A model generated the notes under the pieces. It was not told the origin of the DNA, made no database searches, and was given only the letters and a program-made list of their open reading frames with translations. Of a stretch of DNA of 64,000 nucleotides, positions 1 through 12,258 are shown one piece after another. Location of the stretch: positions 35,639 to 99,638 of the forward strand of contig JAJEKB010022027.1 of assembly GCA_022393335.1 (NCBI GenBank). Direction: 5' to 3'. A program made the position numbers and the translations under genes. The DNA comes from Macrotrachela quadricornifera (taxonomy: Eukaryota > Rotifera > Eurotatoria > Philodinida > Philodinidae). The first letter of the stretch is position 1; every line of letters begins with the position of its first letter.

Positions 1-762
1 TATATAATCATTCTCACATCACTTTTAATATAAATAACATTGTATTGTTATCGTCGAACTGAATTCTATGTAGTTGATTTTTGGGCTAAAAAATGCGTTG
101 ATAATATGAGTTGTGAAAGATAAGACTTTGAAGAGCGCGTATTTGTCTTCGTTTTAATACAGCTTTGAAGACTTATAGTATTTTTATACCCAAACATTTG
201 ACTGCTATTCTCTCTTTCGATCATAATGGCTTAACCAAGATTTATTACCAGTTATAATATCAAATATGCGACAAGATTGATCTTCTTACTTGCGCTAACG
301 TTTTCAATAATCAGTTAACTAATGCAGCGGTACTCACCGAGTACAATCTTTGCGTAGCATTTAATAATCATGAATAGTTGAATTGATTACTATGGTACTA
401 ATGCACAAAATATCTTCTATTTGTTGGTATAATACCAATTGTTTACTCGTTGATAGTTGTTCGAAGATGATCTGGATGGTCAACATCTTCAACATTAAAA
501 TTATTTTACTAGAATTCATAAAATCAGTTGAGGATTGTATGCATATAAGGCACTTCGTTCCTGTATTCTTTTCCCTGTATATCATATAAAATCAACAGAT
601 AATACGTGAAAGTCTAAAATTTTCCATATAATCCTAAGTACATCTAAGCATTATAGTAGAATAGATGCCCTGAAATTACAACTCCTATAAGAGTCGAGCG
701 AAAAAAAATCTTTATAATGCCATACGTATTATTTCAACAACGATTTTTTTTTTAAATTAAAG
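1..762. other. No gene seen; probably liprin-alpha intron or sequence upstream of its visible exons
   Basis: AT-rich DNA without a convincing exon. The first recognisable liprin exon begins at 763 in the middle of a SAM domain, so an upstream exon must exist. I could not find the expected start of that SAM domain here, so most of this stretch is probably intron. The two short overlapping ORFs near 361-589 are on opposite strands and look like chance. Confidence 0.5.
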
Positions 763-3001
763 TTATGGGTTAAAATGCCAGCATGGTATGTTGCTGCATG
801 TCGAGCTAATGTTAAATCAGGTACTATTATGTCTGAATTAAATGATGAAGAAATTCAACGACAAATTGGTATTAGTAATCCATTACATCGATTAAAATTA
901 CGTTTAGCTATACAAGAAATATTAAATTTAACATCACCAAATGGTCCACGAACATCCGTTACTGTAAATTTATATTAATAAAAAAAAAAATTTTTTTTAA
1001 ATATTCTTTTTATTCAAGTCATTAGCTTTTGGTGAAATGGATCATGAATGGATTGGTAATGAATGGTTAACAAATATTGGTTTACCACAATATCGTCCAT
1101 ATTTTATGGAATGTCTTGTTGATGCAAGAATGCTTGAACATTTAAATAAAAAAGATTTAACTAAACAATTAAAAATGATTGATAGTTTTCATCGGTAAAA
1201 AAAAAGCAATAACAACAAATTTTCTTTATTAAATAAAATCTTTTTATTTCTTGTTTTCAATAATTTAGAACAAGTTATCATTATGGTATAATGGTATTAA
1301 AACGAATAAATTATAATAAAAAAGAACTTGATCGAAGACATGAAGAATCTTTAAATAATAATAATAATCATCATGATGTTATTATATGGACAAATGAAAG
1401 AATTATACAATGGTTAACAACAATAAATGGTTTAAAAGAATATGCAAATAATTTAATTGAAAGTGGAATACATGGAGGAATATTTGCACTTGATGAAACA
1501 TTTGATTATAATACATTAGCATTAGCTTTACAAATACCAAATCAACAAATAACAGTAAATAAAAAAGAAAATTCTTAAAGATATAATTAATAAATTAAAT
1601 TTTATTTTATAGACACGACAAATTCTTGAACGAGAATTTCGTCTTTTAATTACTAATGGTACAGATAGAAAAATTGATGAAGTAAGTTAAATATTATTTA
1701 ATTAAAATAAATATTTATGTAAGAATTTATTTTTCTGTAAGTTTTCAGCTTAAAAGACAGTTATTATTATCATGGTAAAAGAATTAATATTGTGTTTGTC
1801 TTGTGTGTTTTTATGCTTTTCTTTCCTGTTTTATCTTGCTTATATTGCTTTATTTAGTCAAGAAAAAGATCAGATATATATATATACTTAATATATTTTA
1901 TCATCAGTCAGTTAAATCTAATGATAATTTCTGCTTTTTGTATGTTGAAAATTTCTCCGCTATTCTTTATTTAATTGAGGAGTGGTTTTAAAGATGAAAA
2001 GTAAAAAATATGTAAACAGTCTCAACAAATTACAATGAACAATTAGCCATCTAATTGATAGTTACTGAGTTCTAATCACTGAAGAGTCCGATATAGGTTA
2101 AGTTATAAATGTGGTTTGTTTAAGTTAAAATTTCCAATGTTTTGAATATAATCTCGATCTCATTTATCACCGTCCTAAATTTTTCCAATCTCTGAGAAAA
2201 TCATTTCGGACTCTACAGTGATTATAATTCATGATAAAAGCTTATTAAAATTATGAGCTAGAATCATACTACAAAAAAAAAACAGTATTTATAAAGTGTT
2301 TTCGTATCTACATTAAGATAATTATGTTAAAGGCATTATTCTAGTCTGTTTTCATATGTAATTCAAACAGTAGAAAAATCACCGATTGATCGTTCGGTAC
2401 AAAGTGTGCTATACCGGTAGTTTATATATATATTGCATGAAAAAGGGTGAATGCTTAAAAGGCTGTTAAAACCAGCAGATTGTACTGTCTACAAAGGTTA
2501 ATTCGGTTGTGATTACGGGATACGTTTTCAGTATAAATGATGCTGTAAAATAATTTATTCCTAAAGAATATTGCTGAAACCGTTTTCTTGTTGTTTAGTT
2601 TGAATTTCTTTTAGTGAATAATTCAAAGTTGAGCAGAAAACCATACCCCTCAATCGTTCATAATTGAGATCGCGGTTCGTAGGAGCTAGTGTTGGTGTAT
2701 CCAGAAGATTATGGAATGTGATTATATAAATCATAGCGGAGAAAATTTGAAAATACTAACAGTATAATATTTTATAAATCATCCATTATATAAAAACTAT
2801 AGAAAATTATTTTTATTTATTTTTTCTATTGATTTAATACTTTATATTTGAAAAATATTCTTTTTTTAGAATGATCGATCAAAATTAAAACGTCATCCAT
2901 CATTATTTTCTCGAAAATTAAAATTAAAACCAACCAATGGAGATATAACATATCATAATGGAACTGATATATCAAATACAATACAAAATGATGAATCATA
3001 A
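763..3001 (+). CDS. Liprin-alpha, C-terminal SAM-domain exons (5' partial)
   Basis: Scaffold protein of presynaptic and cell-contact sites; the family organises active zones and binds LAR-type phosphatases through its SAM domains. Five exons are read: 763-963, 1019-1194, 1269-1554, 1613-1681 and 2870-3001, all with GT/AG sites and matching phases, giving 287 codons plus stop. Exon 1 carries [20 protein letters not shown], the core of SAM1. Exons 2 and 3 carry SAM2 (HEWIGNEWL, then [18 protein letters not shown]). Exons 3 and 4 carry SAM3 ([10 protein letters not shown], then [19 protein letters not shown] and [11 protein letters not shown]). The N-terminal coiled coils lie outside the window. 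The C-terminus ends in NDES and lacks the terminal VRTYSC PDZ ligand I recall from vertebrate liprins. The last intron is about 1.2 kb while the others are 55-75 nt. Family assignment is near certain; the last exon is less sure. Confidence 0.93.
1682..2869 (+). other. Long last intron of the liprin-alpha gene
   Basis: Stretch of 1188 bp between a clear donor after codon GAA at 1681 and an acceptor TTTTTTTAG at 2861-2869. It is much longer than the other introns of this gene. It contains no recognisable exon, RNA gene or transposon end; small ORFs inside it are AT-rich and uncharacteristic. Confidence 0.6.
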
Positions 3002-3864
3002 AATTCTTTAATTTGTTTTGTTTTTTTTTAAAATGCATTTGTTCAGATGTTTGAAATATTGTTTTTCTTATAACATCGAAAAATCTCAATTTTTACATGT
3101 GTGCATTTGTTGTCATATAAAATATCTATTTTTTTTCTTCTTCTTTGTGCTTACTTATCCGTGTGTGTTTGATCTCGAAATTTTTGTCTTTTATTGTTGG
3201 ATGATTATGCAATAAATTTCAAATTCATTATTGATTGCTTTTTTTCTTTTTATAAATTATTGAGTGCAGACATATAGTAGATATGTAGTTTCTGTTTTTT
3301 TTCTTTTCTATCTGTCTCAAAAATAAATTAAATATTTTCCAACGAATCCTACCTGATGCTCATACATATTTTTTTTCATTTCGTTGATTATTTTAAATGC
3401 TTATCAATACATGTTTTCTTACTGTTTCGTTTTTTTTTTTGGTTTTATTTAATATTCTATTTCTAATTGATCTCATGTTTTGTATGTTATTAAATGTGTG
3501 AAAGAATTTTCTTTTATTGTTTTTGAATAATTGTTGTACTAATTTTTTCTTTTGTATGTATTGCTCTATTTGTTTTTTCGAGAGCATAATTGAAATTGAA
3601 AAAAAATAAAAAGTACAAATAAAAGTCTATTGAAATACACTGTAAATATATCAGTCTAATATGAATTGAGATGCAAAATTTCGTTAGAGTTTTTCTCAAA
3701 ACGGTGGTCGCACGAAGCATCTCCAGCGAAAGTCAACTACAATAAGATATAATATCGAATATTTTTTTTTTGTTTAATTCTAAATGAATATTTTAAAACT
3801 ATATGAATTCTATATTTATTATTATTATATTGATATAAGAGAAACAAAAGAAAAAAAAGATTCA
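3002..3864. other. Intergenic region between two convergent genes
   Basis: Very T-rich and A-rich sequence between the stop of the liprin gene (+) and the stop of the protocadherin-like gene (-). It presumably holds both 3' UTRs and polyadenylation sites. No coding signal seen. Confidence 0.6.
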
Positions 3865-5872
3865 TCATACAAATGATACATCTGGACAAATAGAAGCTAC
3901 ATTCATTTTGTTAATATATTGATTTGGTATATCATATAATGGTGGAATTATTTGACGATTATGATATTCATCTATATGATACTGTTCAACTAATTTATTA
4001 GCTGAAATAATTGTTGATTGAAATGGTGAATGATTATCAGATATATTAGAACTTCCTGAATAACCTTCATCATCACGTATTGGACTTAATGATGATAATG
4101 GTGGTGATGGTTTTTGTATTAAATATATTGCTGTAGCTCTTGCTGATGATAACGATAAATCATGATCATCATATACTTTTAATTGTGATACATCATGTTC
4201 TATTTAAAAAAAAAATTTTTAGTTAAATTTTTTAATGGATGTAAATTCATCTTTTTTTTTGTTTCTTTTCGGTCATTGATTTCTAAAAGGTAAAAGAAAG
4301 AAAGTGCACTTACTATTATAATGACATTTATTGTCTGCATTCGTGTCATTGATTGATAAAGATGATGCTTTCTAAAAGACAAGGAAAAAAGTGTTTATCA
4401 AGGTGTAATATCTAATGAGAATTTTCATGTATAATGCTTAATTGTGCGATGGATAACTATCTTTTAACTTTGTCCGATTGGACTGAAAATTAATAAAACT
4501 ATCTCACCTGTTTTTCATGACATAATTGATTGAATTTATATCGTTTTTGTTTAATAATGAATATAATACTAATGATTATTGCAGGAACGAATAAAATTCC
4601 TAAAATAATAGGTATAATAATATTCCATTGTGTTTGTGTATATGTTAATAAATGTTGTTGATTATCTTCAATAATTTCAAGTAAAAATGTATCTTGATAA
4701 ATAATATCTTGTATAAGTTCAATATTAAATAAATATTTTCCTTTAGGTGCTTTTATTAAAGGTATAATTGTACAATTTGATAAAAGTTGAAAATAATTTT
4801 CAATAATTATTTGTGAATGACAATATGTTGAATTAAATAAATGTATAAAAAAAAAATTTTTTTGATTTATTATTAATGATTTATTTATTAAAAATGGTAT
4901 ATTATTATATTGATCAAGTATTCGTATAAGAAATTTTATTTTAATTGAATTATTTATATAAATATATATTATATAAATACTTTGTTCAATTCGATTAAAT
5001 TTTTTAATTCCATATAAATCACCTGTAGTTGAATTAATAAAAAAATTTTTTGTATCATCAATAGAATAAAAACTCTTTTGACAATATTTATTTTTTATTG
5101 TATATATTGGATATATTTGATTAAAAATATTTTCTTTTATATCAATAATAGAATTCATTTGATAATATGTTAAATTACATAAATATTCATTTGATTTCAT
5201 TAGAAATTTATATGATTGATTTGTACATAATAATGGTAAATCATTATCACATGAATTTAATAATAAATAATAATAATCATCATATATTAATTGTGAATTA
5301 TTTTTTGTTGATAATATATAAATTAAATCATTTTTATATTGTCGAATTAATTGAATTTGAAAATGTTCTGTATCATTTATATTTAAACTTAAATTTTTTG
5401 TTGATTCATCTATATCTTTTATATTTATTGTTGCAATTGGTGTTGAATATGTATTTAAATCATATTTTATCATATTTTTATCATATAATATTGATGAATA
5501 TAAAATTAAATTTATTTCAGGAGAATTATCATTTATATTCAATATATATATTATTAATTCACTAAAACATGGAGCAATTATTGATGATGAATGAGCTTCA
5601 ATTGTTAATTTATATATTGAAGTTGTTTCATAATCAATTTCATTTAATAATATTAATTCACCTGTATGAGAATTTAAATAAAATGTTTTATTTGTATCAC
5701 CATGAAGTTCATATTGAACAGATAATAATGGAGATGAAATAGCTTTTATTAAAGCAATTCTCGTATAAATTTGTGCCGATTCAGACACAAAAATTTCATA
5801 AGAATTACGTTCAAAATAAAGATATATTGCATTAGTAAAATTTATTATAGTTAATAAATATAAGAAAATCAT
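3865..5872 (-). CDS. Short protocadherin-like single-pass receptor
   Basis: Probable calcium-dependent cell-adhesion receptor. Three exons on the minus strand, 5872-4508, 4371-4314 (a 58-nt microexon) and 4199-3865, join in phase to 585 residues. Residues 1-16 are a signal peptide. EC1 spans about 17-118 and ends with the linker motif NINDNSPEI (112-120). Two more degenerate cadherin-like repeats follow, with TGDLYG and LDQYNNIP remnants. The transmembrane helix is 416-440 (WNIIIPIILGILFVP start), followed by a basic stop-transfer KQKRYK. The cytoplasmic tail is Ser-rich and ends CPDVSFV, where S-F-V fits a class I PDZ ligand. The ectodomain is very short for a protocadherin, which usually has six or more repeats, and its calcium-binding motifs after EC1 are weak. 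The start is chosen because the signal peptide follows it directly. Confidence 0.8.
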
Positions 5873-7080
5873 CTATAAAAGAAAAATATTTATATATTTT
5901 ACTACTCATTAAAGTTATTTAGTAATAATCGATAATTATATGTTATGATTTGACATATTATTTATTAGGAAAAGATAGGAGATTATAAATTTTAAGAATA
6001 AAAATACAATAGAATATTTATGATCTGATTAATAAAACGATATTTATATGGGAAAACAAGGTAAATGATACGTATTGATCAAAGATACATAATGAACATA
6101 TTCAGTTGATTTTATATAGATATATAAGAAAGAAACTGGGTACTTCTTTTTGATCTACTTCATTAAAATAATATACTAGACAATGGCATTTACGTTTATT
6201 GTTTCTTCATAATTGATGATGATAAGGTTATATAGCTCAATCTAATCATCAGGAGGTATACTAGATATTGATCTATTTCGATTCGGTTTAAAACTAATGA
6301 CTAAATAATAAATTTCTAGAGAAACTTCTATATATACTTATCTTGAATATAATTATTTAACAAAAGAAAAGATGTATTGTATTTGTAACTATGACCTACT
6401 ATCAATTAGGTATAATATTTAAAAATCTCAAATGTTTATGTGACCATGGCACTAGTATAGACGTGATCTTAATCGTGCACTTTGTCTTGAACAACAACGT
6501 GAATAGGATTATGAATCACTTTATGTCTATACTAAACGAGACTAAGTAGCAGTTTGCATCTTTCCTCCCTTTTTTTTTTTTTCTTTTCTCTATTATGAGG
6601 TCTCCTATTAGAATAATTGTAATAGAAAAGAAAGAGACACAAATGAATTTTGTTGAATTATACATTAAAGGCTCAAAATAAAAAAGACACTCGTAATCTC
6701 CTAATGATGATAATGATGTGTGAACCTTGTATATGTCCTACAGGTGTGCATATATATATTCATAATTGTTTAATAAAATAAATGAAAGATATGTTTTATA
6801 TCAATTATTTGTGTATATTTTTTTACTCTAAATAATTTATAGAATTGATTAATAAAATATTAATTAAAACAAAATAGTTCAGAATCGTTGTTTCTTATCA
6901 TGAATTTTAATCATAATCCTTTTCTATACGTGAATCATTCTTATTAATAGAAGAAAAAACAGAATAAACTTTTGTATATTTTCATTTTATTTTTTACTAT
7001 CATTCGTATATATGTATATTACGAACAATATTGATATAAATTAAACAATAAACATATTGAATTTAAGAATAGTAAAAATA
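5873..7080. other. Intergenic, 5' side of the protocadherin-like gene
   Basis: AT-rich sequence presumably holding the promoter of the minus-strand protocadherin-like gene. There are no ORFs above background, no tRNA-like structure and no inverted repeat obvious to the eye. Confidence 0.5.
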
Positions 7081-7084
7081 TCAA

Positions 7085-7790
7085 AATATTTCAGTATTTA
7101 TTATGATTGATCATCATTAGTTGAAAATAGTCAAGGGGATGTTATAGTAGCTAGTAATTAGTTTCAACAATTTGATTTAATTTTTTTTGGTGATGGTATA
7201 TGGAAAAAAGATCATGATGATCATTTAAATACGAAGATAATTGTTAATAATTTGATCGCTAATGAAAAACGAGTCTTTGTTTATATTGATTTCGGTGTTA
7301 CAATACAAAATTTAACGTTAGCAGTAATCATGTGAAGCTATTAAAGGTTGGTTAGCAAAGGATGCTAATGCATGTTCTTCGCTAAATATTTTCCTAATTA
7401 CTTTAATTTTTTATTAAAAAAGGATATTTTTTGGGATGACACTGGCTGTGATTAGTATGTTACACGAGAACGCCAATTTGAAATGATTGATTATTTTCAT
7501 CCATTAAATTTAAATGTTATAATGATATATATTCTAGTGAAAATGTTCGAATGAATTCCATAAATTATAGTGGAAATAATAATAAATTAATACTTATGTC
7601 AAATTTAAGATCAAATTATGAAACAATATGGCAAAATGATGATATTATAACCAATGTAGATGATACACATTTTTCACGTTCAATAGAATCATGAATATGG
7701 AACGTCTATGGGAATGGTTCAACATAGAACTATGGAATATTTACTAGTATTTTATGAATAAATAATATTTATTTGAGATGTCGAAGATCA
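7085..7790 (+). pseudogene. Decayed coding remnant of unknown family
   Basis: Translating the plus strand gives protein-like stretches broken by stops and frame changes, for example FFGDGIWKKDHDDHLNTK near 7185, YVTRERQFEMIDYFHPLN near 7460 and SNLRSNYETIWQNDDII near 7600. The residue mix (many D, N, Y and F with aromatic spacing) is unlike the flanking noise, so I read it as a dead gene. I do not recognise the family. It could also be a gene with several unrecognised introns, but the density of stops argues against this. Confidence 0.35.
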
Positions 7791-8299
7791 ACAGAACAAA
7801 ACTTCTTTTTTTAATGAAAAAATATAGGTCAGAAAAAGAGGAAAGATTTCTTAAATTATTAAAACAATTTCTTTAAAAATAATAGAATCTTTTTAATAAT
7901 TTTTTAATTTAATTAATCCTACATTTGAAATATATTATATTTTCTTTACAATATTTATTTAATAAATACAATAATACATCTATCTGACAGGTAACATCCA
8001 TATGAAATCCAATGATATATTTTTTTTTATGACTACATCTTCTGATTAGAACTAATCGATTTAATACATTGCGTAGTATTACAAATTGTGATAACGAGGA
8101 AGACAAAAAAAAAGAAGTAAGAAAGAAATATATTACTTTTTTGATTTTGAAATTTTTTTTTATTATATGTTATATGAAATCAAATCCGTACTTATATTTC
8201 ATCAAGATAAAAATAAAACATTACATAAGCAAACAATAATAAAGGATAAAAAAAAACGAAAAATCTATATACATTTATTCAAACAAACAATTGTTTAAA
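7791..8299. other. Intergenic, upstream of the NR4A-like gene
   Basis: AT-rich stretch likely containing the promoter and 5' UTR of the receptor gene that starts at 8300. No other feature seen. Confidence 0.5.
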
Positions 8300-9102
8300 A
8301 TGAATGAATTACATATAGGTGATTATATTATTAATGCAGACAATTGGAATTTTACACAACAAATTGATTATCCAATAAATCAAACACAATTTATTGAATT
8401 ATCTAATGTTCATCATGATATTCCTATAACTAATGAAATTAATTCTAATACTTTCAATCTTACTACATCACCAACAATGATATATGGTGTACAATTACCA
8501 CAAAATTCTTCTTCAGATTTACGGTTAAATAAATTTTTAAATTTTAAAAATAAATAATATTTATTTAGATTTCATACTATACCAAATGTAAATTCACCAA
8601 AATATCAATGGTAAATTTTAAATATAATTTTATTTCTTTTTTTTTTTATATAATATAATTTAGTCTCGTTTGTAATGATTTTTCAACTTCACATCATTAT
8701 GGTGTTCGAACATGTGAAGGATGTAAAGGTTTTTTTAAAGTAAATCGTTTTTGTATTTCTATTTAAAACAAAGAAAAATTTTTGTATTTTATTAATTCAA
8801 AATAATAATAACAAAAAAAGTCTTTCTAGAGAACAGTACAAAAAAATGCAAAATATGTTTGTCTATCCGATAAGAAATGTCTTGTTGATAAACGTCGTCG
8901 TAATCGTTGTCAAGTAAATAAAAATATTTTATTTTATTTTATTTAATTAATTCATTTTTAGTGGTGTCGATTTCAAAAATGTTTAGCAGTTGGTATGATG
9001 AAAGAAGTTGTTCGTACAAATGAATTAAAAGGACGTCGTGGAAGATTACCATCAAAATATTTATTAAATAATCTTGAATATCAAACTACTAAAACCGAAT
9101 AA
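8300..9102 (+). CDS. NR4A-type nuclear receptor DNA-binding protein without ligand-binding domain
   Basis: Sequence-specific transcription factor of the NGFI-B/Nurr1 (NR4A) type, expected in the nucleus and expected to bind NBRE-like sites. Five exons (8300-8523, 8569-8610, 8664-8739, 8830-8913, 8962-9102) join in phase to 188 residues. Zinc finger 1 uses C89, C92, C106, C109 with P-box CEGCKGFFK. Finger 2 uses C125, C131, C141, C144. The stretch [12 protein letters not shown], then [17 protein letters not shown], and the carboxy extension [10 protein letters not shown] are almost those of vertebrate NR4A. The protein stops about 18 residues after this extension, so the whole ligand-binding domain (normally about 230 residues) is absent. 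All splice sites and Cys are intact, so it looks functional. The start is the ATG at 8300, not the upstream TTG; exon 1 encodes an N/I/T-rich activation-like segment. Confidence 0.9.
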
Positions 9103-12100
9103 ATAAATATGTAAGAAAAGGCAAAAAAAAAACAACAAATGAAATTTATTAAATAAAAACAGTACAATTTCTATTTATTATTTATTTCAATGTTATATAC
9201 AGGAAATTTAATAATATATTTCTTTTTTTATTTAAAAAAATTTTTCATACAAAAATACATCACCTTGACATAACAGGAAATTAGGAAAAAAAAACATATA
9301 GAATATAAATCATGATTGATAATCTTATAACGTTTGTATATCAGATTATGAATCGATAGTTTTTTTCTTGTATATTGAAAATATTGATAAAGAAAAAATA
9401 TCTATAAATTGTATGATTAACGTCATTTGATGCTTGAATTTCTTCCGTAAGTTACATCTTTTTCAAGAAAATTAATTATATAAATTGTTAAAAGATTATA
9501 AATTTAAACATAAAATATTTTATATAACTAATTAATATAAGAGATACATTACAAGAATTTGTACTTATCCAGGTCGGAGAGAATGGTGGAAAAACGATAG
9601 AAAACGGTATTAAAACATCGCCGTAATTCGGCAACCGAGAAATGTATAGAAATAAGGCGAAAACCGATGGCCGTTTCCGAAGGTCGGAATGGACGTCCTG
9701 GGTAACAATTTTTTTTATAGAAAGTATTTTTATTATAAATGCACATATGTTTTTCTTTGAAACCTACGCTTTATTAAAGTAATAAAATGTAAAACTTTTA
9801 TCATTATAACTTTTAAGGTCTCATAATATTGTTTTTTATTCTGTTATTAAGCAATAAGAAATAATGTTCATATCAGTAACGTAGTTATATTCTTTGTCTA
9901 TAGTGCATGATAAAAATATTATCTTTTATGCGATCGACGTTATTATCGAGGGATATGAGTGGCTCATATTACATTCATCTATATCTTGCAAGTAGACGAA
10001 GAAGAAGAAAAAGAATAAATCATCTATTAGTTTTTCATACAAATAAATAACAAAATTTATTTGAAAGAAAAATAAAAATATAGACAAACATAAGAATTTT
10101 GTTTGTTATTAACAAAAGAACATGGTGATATATATTCATTATTATTGATTGAATCCTTATTGATGATTTATGATTACAATGTCGTTTATATATAAATTAT
10201 TACAGATGCCTGTGAAATAAATGAATATGAACAATTATCGGTTTTAATAGATTTTAAAAAAAAATCATTTTCCTTTTTTTTTGTATTAAATATAAACTGA
10301 CTTTTTTTTCTTATGATAACGAAAAAAAAATAAGTACGTGTTTTGATCGCCTACAGTATTATTGATGATGTCAGAATGAAAATTCCGTTTTATTGGCATT
10401 TTTAGCATGTTGCAACATTACGTCATTACTTTTCAAATCTGTGATTTTCGTCGCCGAATATGAATAATATAGTCATGTCAATAATTGAGATTACAACAAG
10501 GTAGAACAGACATATAAATAATATCGATATAGGCAAGCAATCATTTCTTAGATTTTCTATAGGATCATAAAATTGTTTTTACTTCCTATTTTTTCTTTCA
10601 TGTTGTGCTTTAATTATGTCAAAAAAAAAAGGATTGAAATAACAAAAAACAAGGACTTTAACCCCAAGTAAGACTAAATAACACATACGAACAGAAGCAC
10701 ATGGTGTTTGGCAGATCGCCACTTTGCTTTTTTTTTCCTTGTATATTGAATGAGAGAAAAAGCAAAAAAAAAAAAAGAAATCTAAAGACATTCAGAGATT
10801 TTTTTTTTCTTTCCACCTTCCAATAACTATTTTTTTGTTTGTCAGTCTCGCCGTTCTGTACTCACTTTTTTCTTCAAATCTTCTCGTTTTTTCTTATATA
10901 TTGTTATTGTCGTCATTATTAATGCTCATCTTCTTAGATTCTTATTTTTTTTTTCTTCTTCTTTTTTTTTCTTCTCGTATATTCTAACTGACTAACTATA
11001 GAAAAACGTTGATTTTGATTCGTTAACTAAATGAGAGAAATCAACAACAAACAATCTGTTTATAATTTTAATTATAAGTTAAATAAATATTATATAAAAC
11101 TAAAGAGTGCTTAACTTAAAGGAAAATAAATTGATCACAATAAATATTCGACCTTGAGAAAATTCATGATGAATTGGAAACAAAATTACTCAATATTCAA
11201 ATAGTGTTCAATAAATTTATATTGGAAATAATGGATTTGTTATTGAGAGAAAAGCTAAAAATGAAGGAAAGTATTGATGTAACAGGATATACTTCTATTA
11301 CATTTGGCACGTTTCTTCGATTAATCAATTCGTGATCATACATAAATATATAAATAAACATTTATCATAAAGAAAAGTTTTTTTTTTTTTTCTTCTTCCC
11401 TAAGAAATATTTCCAAATGAACTTAATAGTCAAGATTTTTTAATAAATAAATAAATAGTTTATTATTAGAATAGAGGTCATTATGTCTCTTTGTAAAAAT
11501 TATGCTAATGATCGTGGTATTCGTTCTCTTACTCTATTCATTGATGTGAGTAAGAAATAAAATGATTAGTTATTAATTAAGTGAAATTAATATATAACAC
11601 ACATAAAATAAAAATTGTTTTTTTATTAAAGTACTGTCATATGTTCTTTTAATATGATTGTTTGCTTTTTTTTTTATTTTAAGTTTAAAATAATAATTAA
11701 ATGTATGAGGACAAGTACATATTTTTTTATAGCTATAACTATTATTCGATGTGCAACATTGTAGAAAAAGAATTTTTTCTTCTTCTTCTTCTTCTTCTTC
11801 CTTTCTTTTCGTTCTTCTCTCATATTGTTAGACGAAGGCAAGTGAGGCTTTTTGATAGTTTTGATCGGTTACATTTTCTCTTTCTCTTTTCTCTTCTTAC
11901 TCAAGAAAGAAAGAACCAAGTGACAGTGACATATCGACGCTTAGAGAAAGAGAAAAGTACTTATCTAAGAAAGAAAAGGGGAAACATCTACTACTCGCAC
12001 CATCAGATAGATGCTTGTCTAGTGCAACTGATTCTTTCTCTTTCTCTCCTTTTTTTTTCTGTTCGTTCGTTTATGCTACTGCTGTACGACGTTTTGACGT

Positions 12101-12258
12101 GTGTCTTTTTTCTTCGGTTTCTCTTTTTCTCTCGTCTGTTATGTTTGGTGCTGTCTCCTTCCCTCTTTCCCTCTCTCTGTTGCTTACAAGCTCGATTATT
12201 ACTCTTTTTAGATGATTTAGTCGATTATTTTCTTGTAAACTAAACAAGTTGTTCATCA
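9103..12258. other. Intergenic, 3.1 kb, AT-rich
   Basis: No convincing gene. Around 9570-9705 there is a short island clearly richer in GC than its surroundings (CCGAAGGTCGGAATGG near 9678) that may be a transposon fragment. From 11483 to 11545 a short ATG reading frame ends at a donor-like GTGAGTAAG, but it does not join in phase to the next gene. From about 11760 to 12240 the plus strand is dominated by pyrimidine runs (TTC and TCTTT repeats), probably the 5' region of the gene at 12259. Confidence 0.45.
11760..12240 (+). repeat. Pyrimidine-rich low-complexity tract upstream of a gene
   Basis: Starts with a (TTC)n run near 11782 and continues with long TTTCTCT-type stretches up to the ATG at 12259. 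It translates into long F/L/S-rich open frames that I do not regard as genes. It may serve as promoter or 5' UTR of the downstream gene. Confidence 0.5.

Noticed and set aside
5167..5565. 132-codon plus-strand frame rich in I, L, Y, H
   Set aside because: Lies antisense to the protocadherin-like exon; its composition is the mirror of AT-rich codons there.
9549..9746. 65-codon minus-strand frame in a GC-richer island
   Set aside because: No recognisable motif; more likely a fragment of a repeat than a gene.
11483..11545. Possible short first exon (MSLCKNYANDRGIRSLTLFI) with donor-like GTGAGT
   Set aside because: Phase 0 at the donor does not match the only acceptor-like site just before the ATG at 12259; no independent support.
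11701..12243. 180-codon frame rich in F, L, S
   Set aside because: Produced by a pyrimidine-rich tract; no domain, and codon content follows the TTC/TCT repeats.
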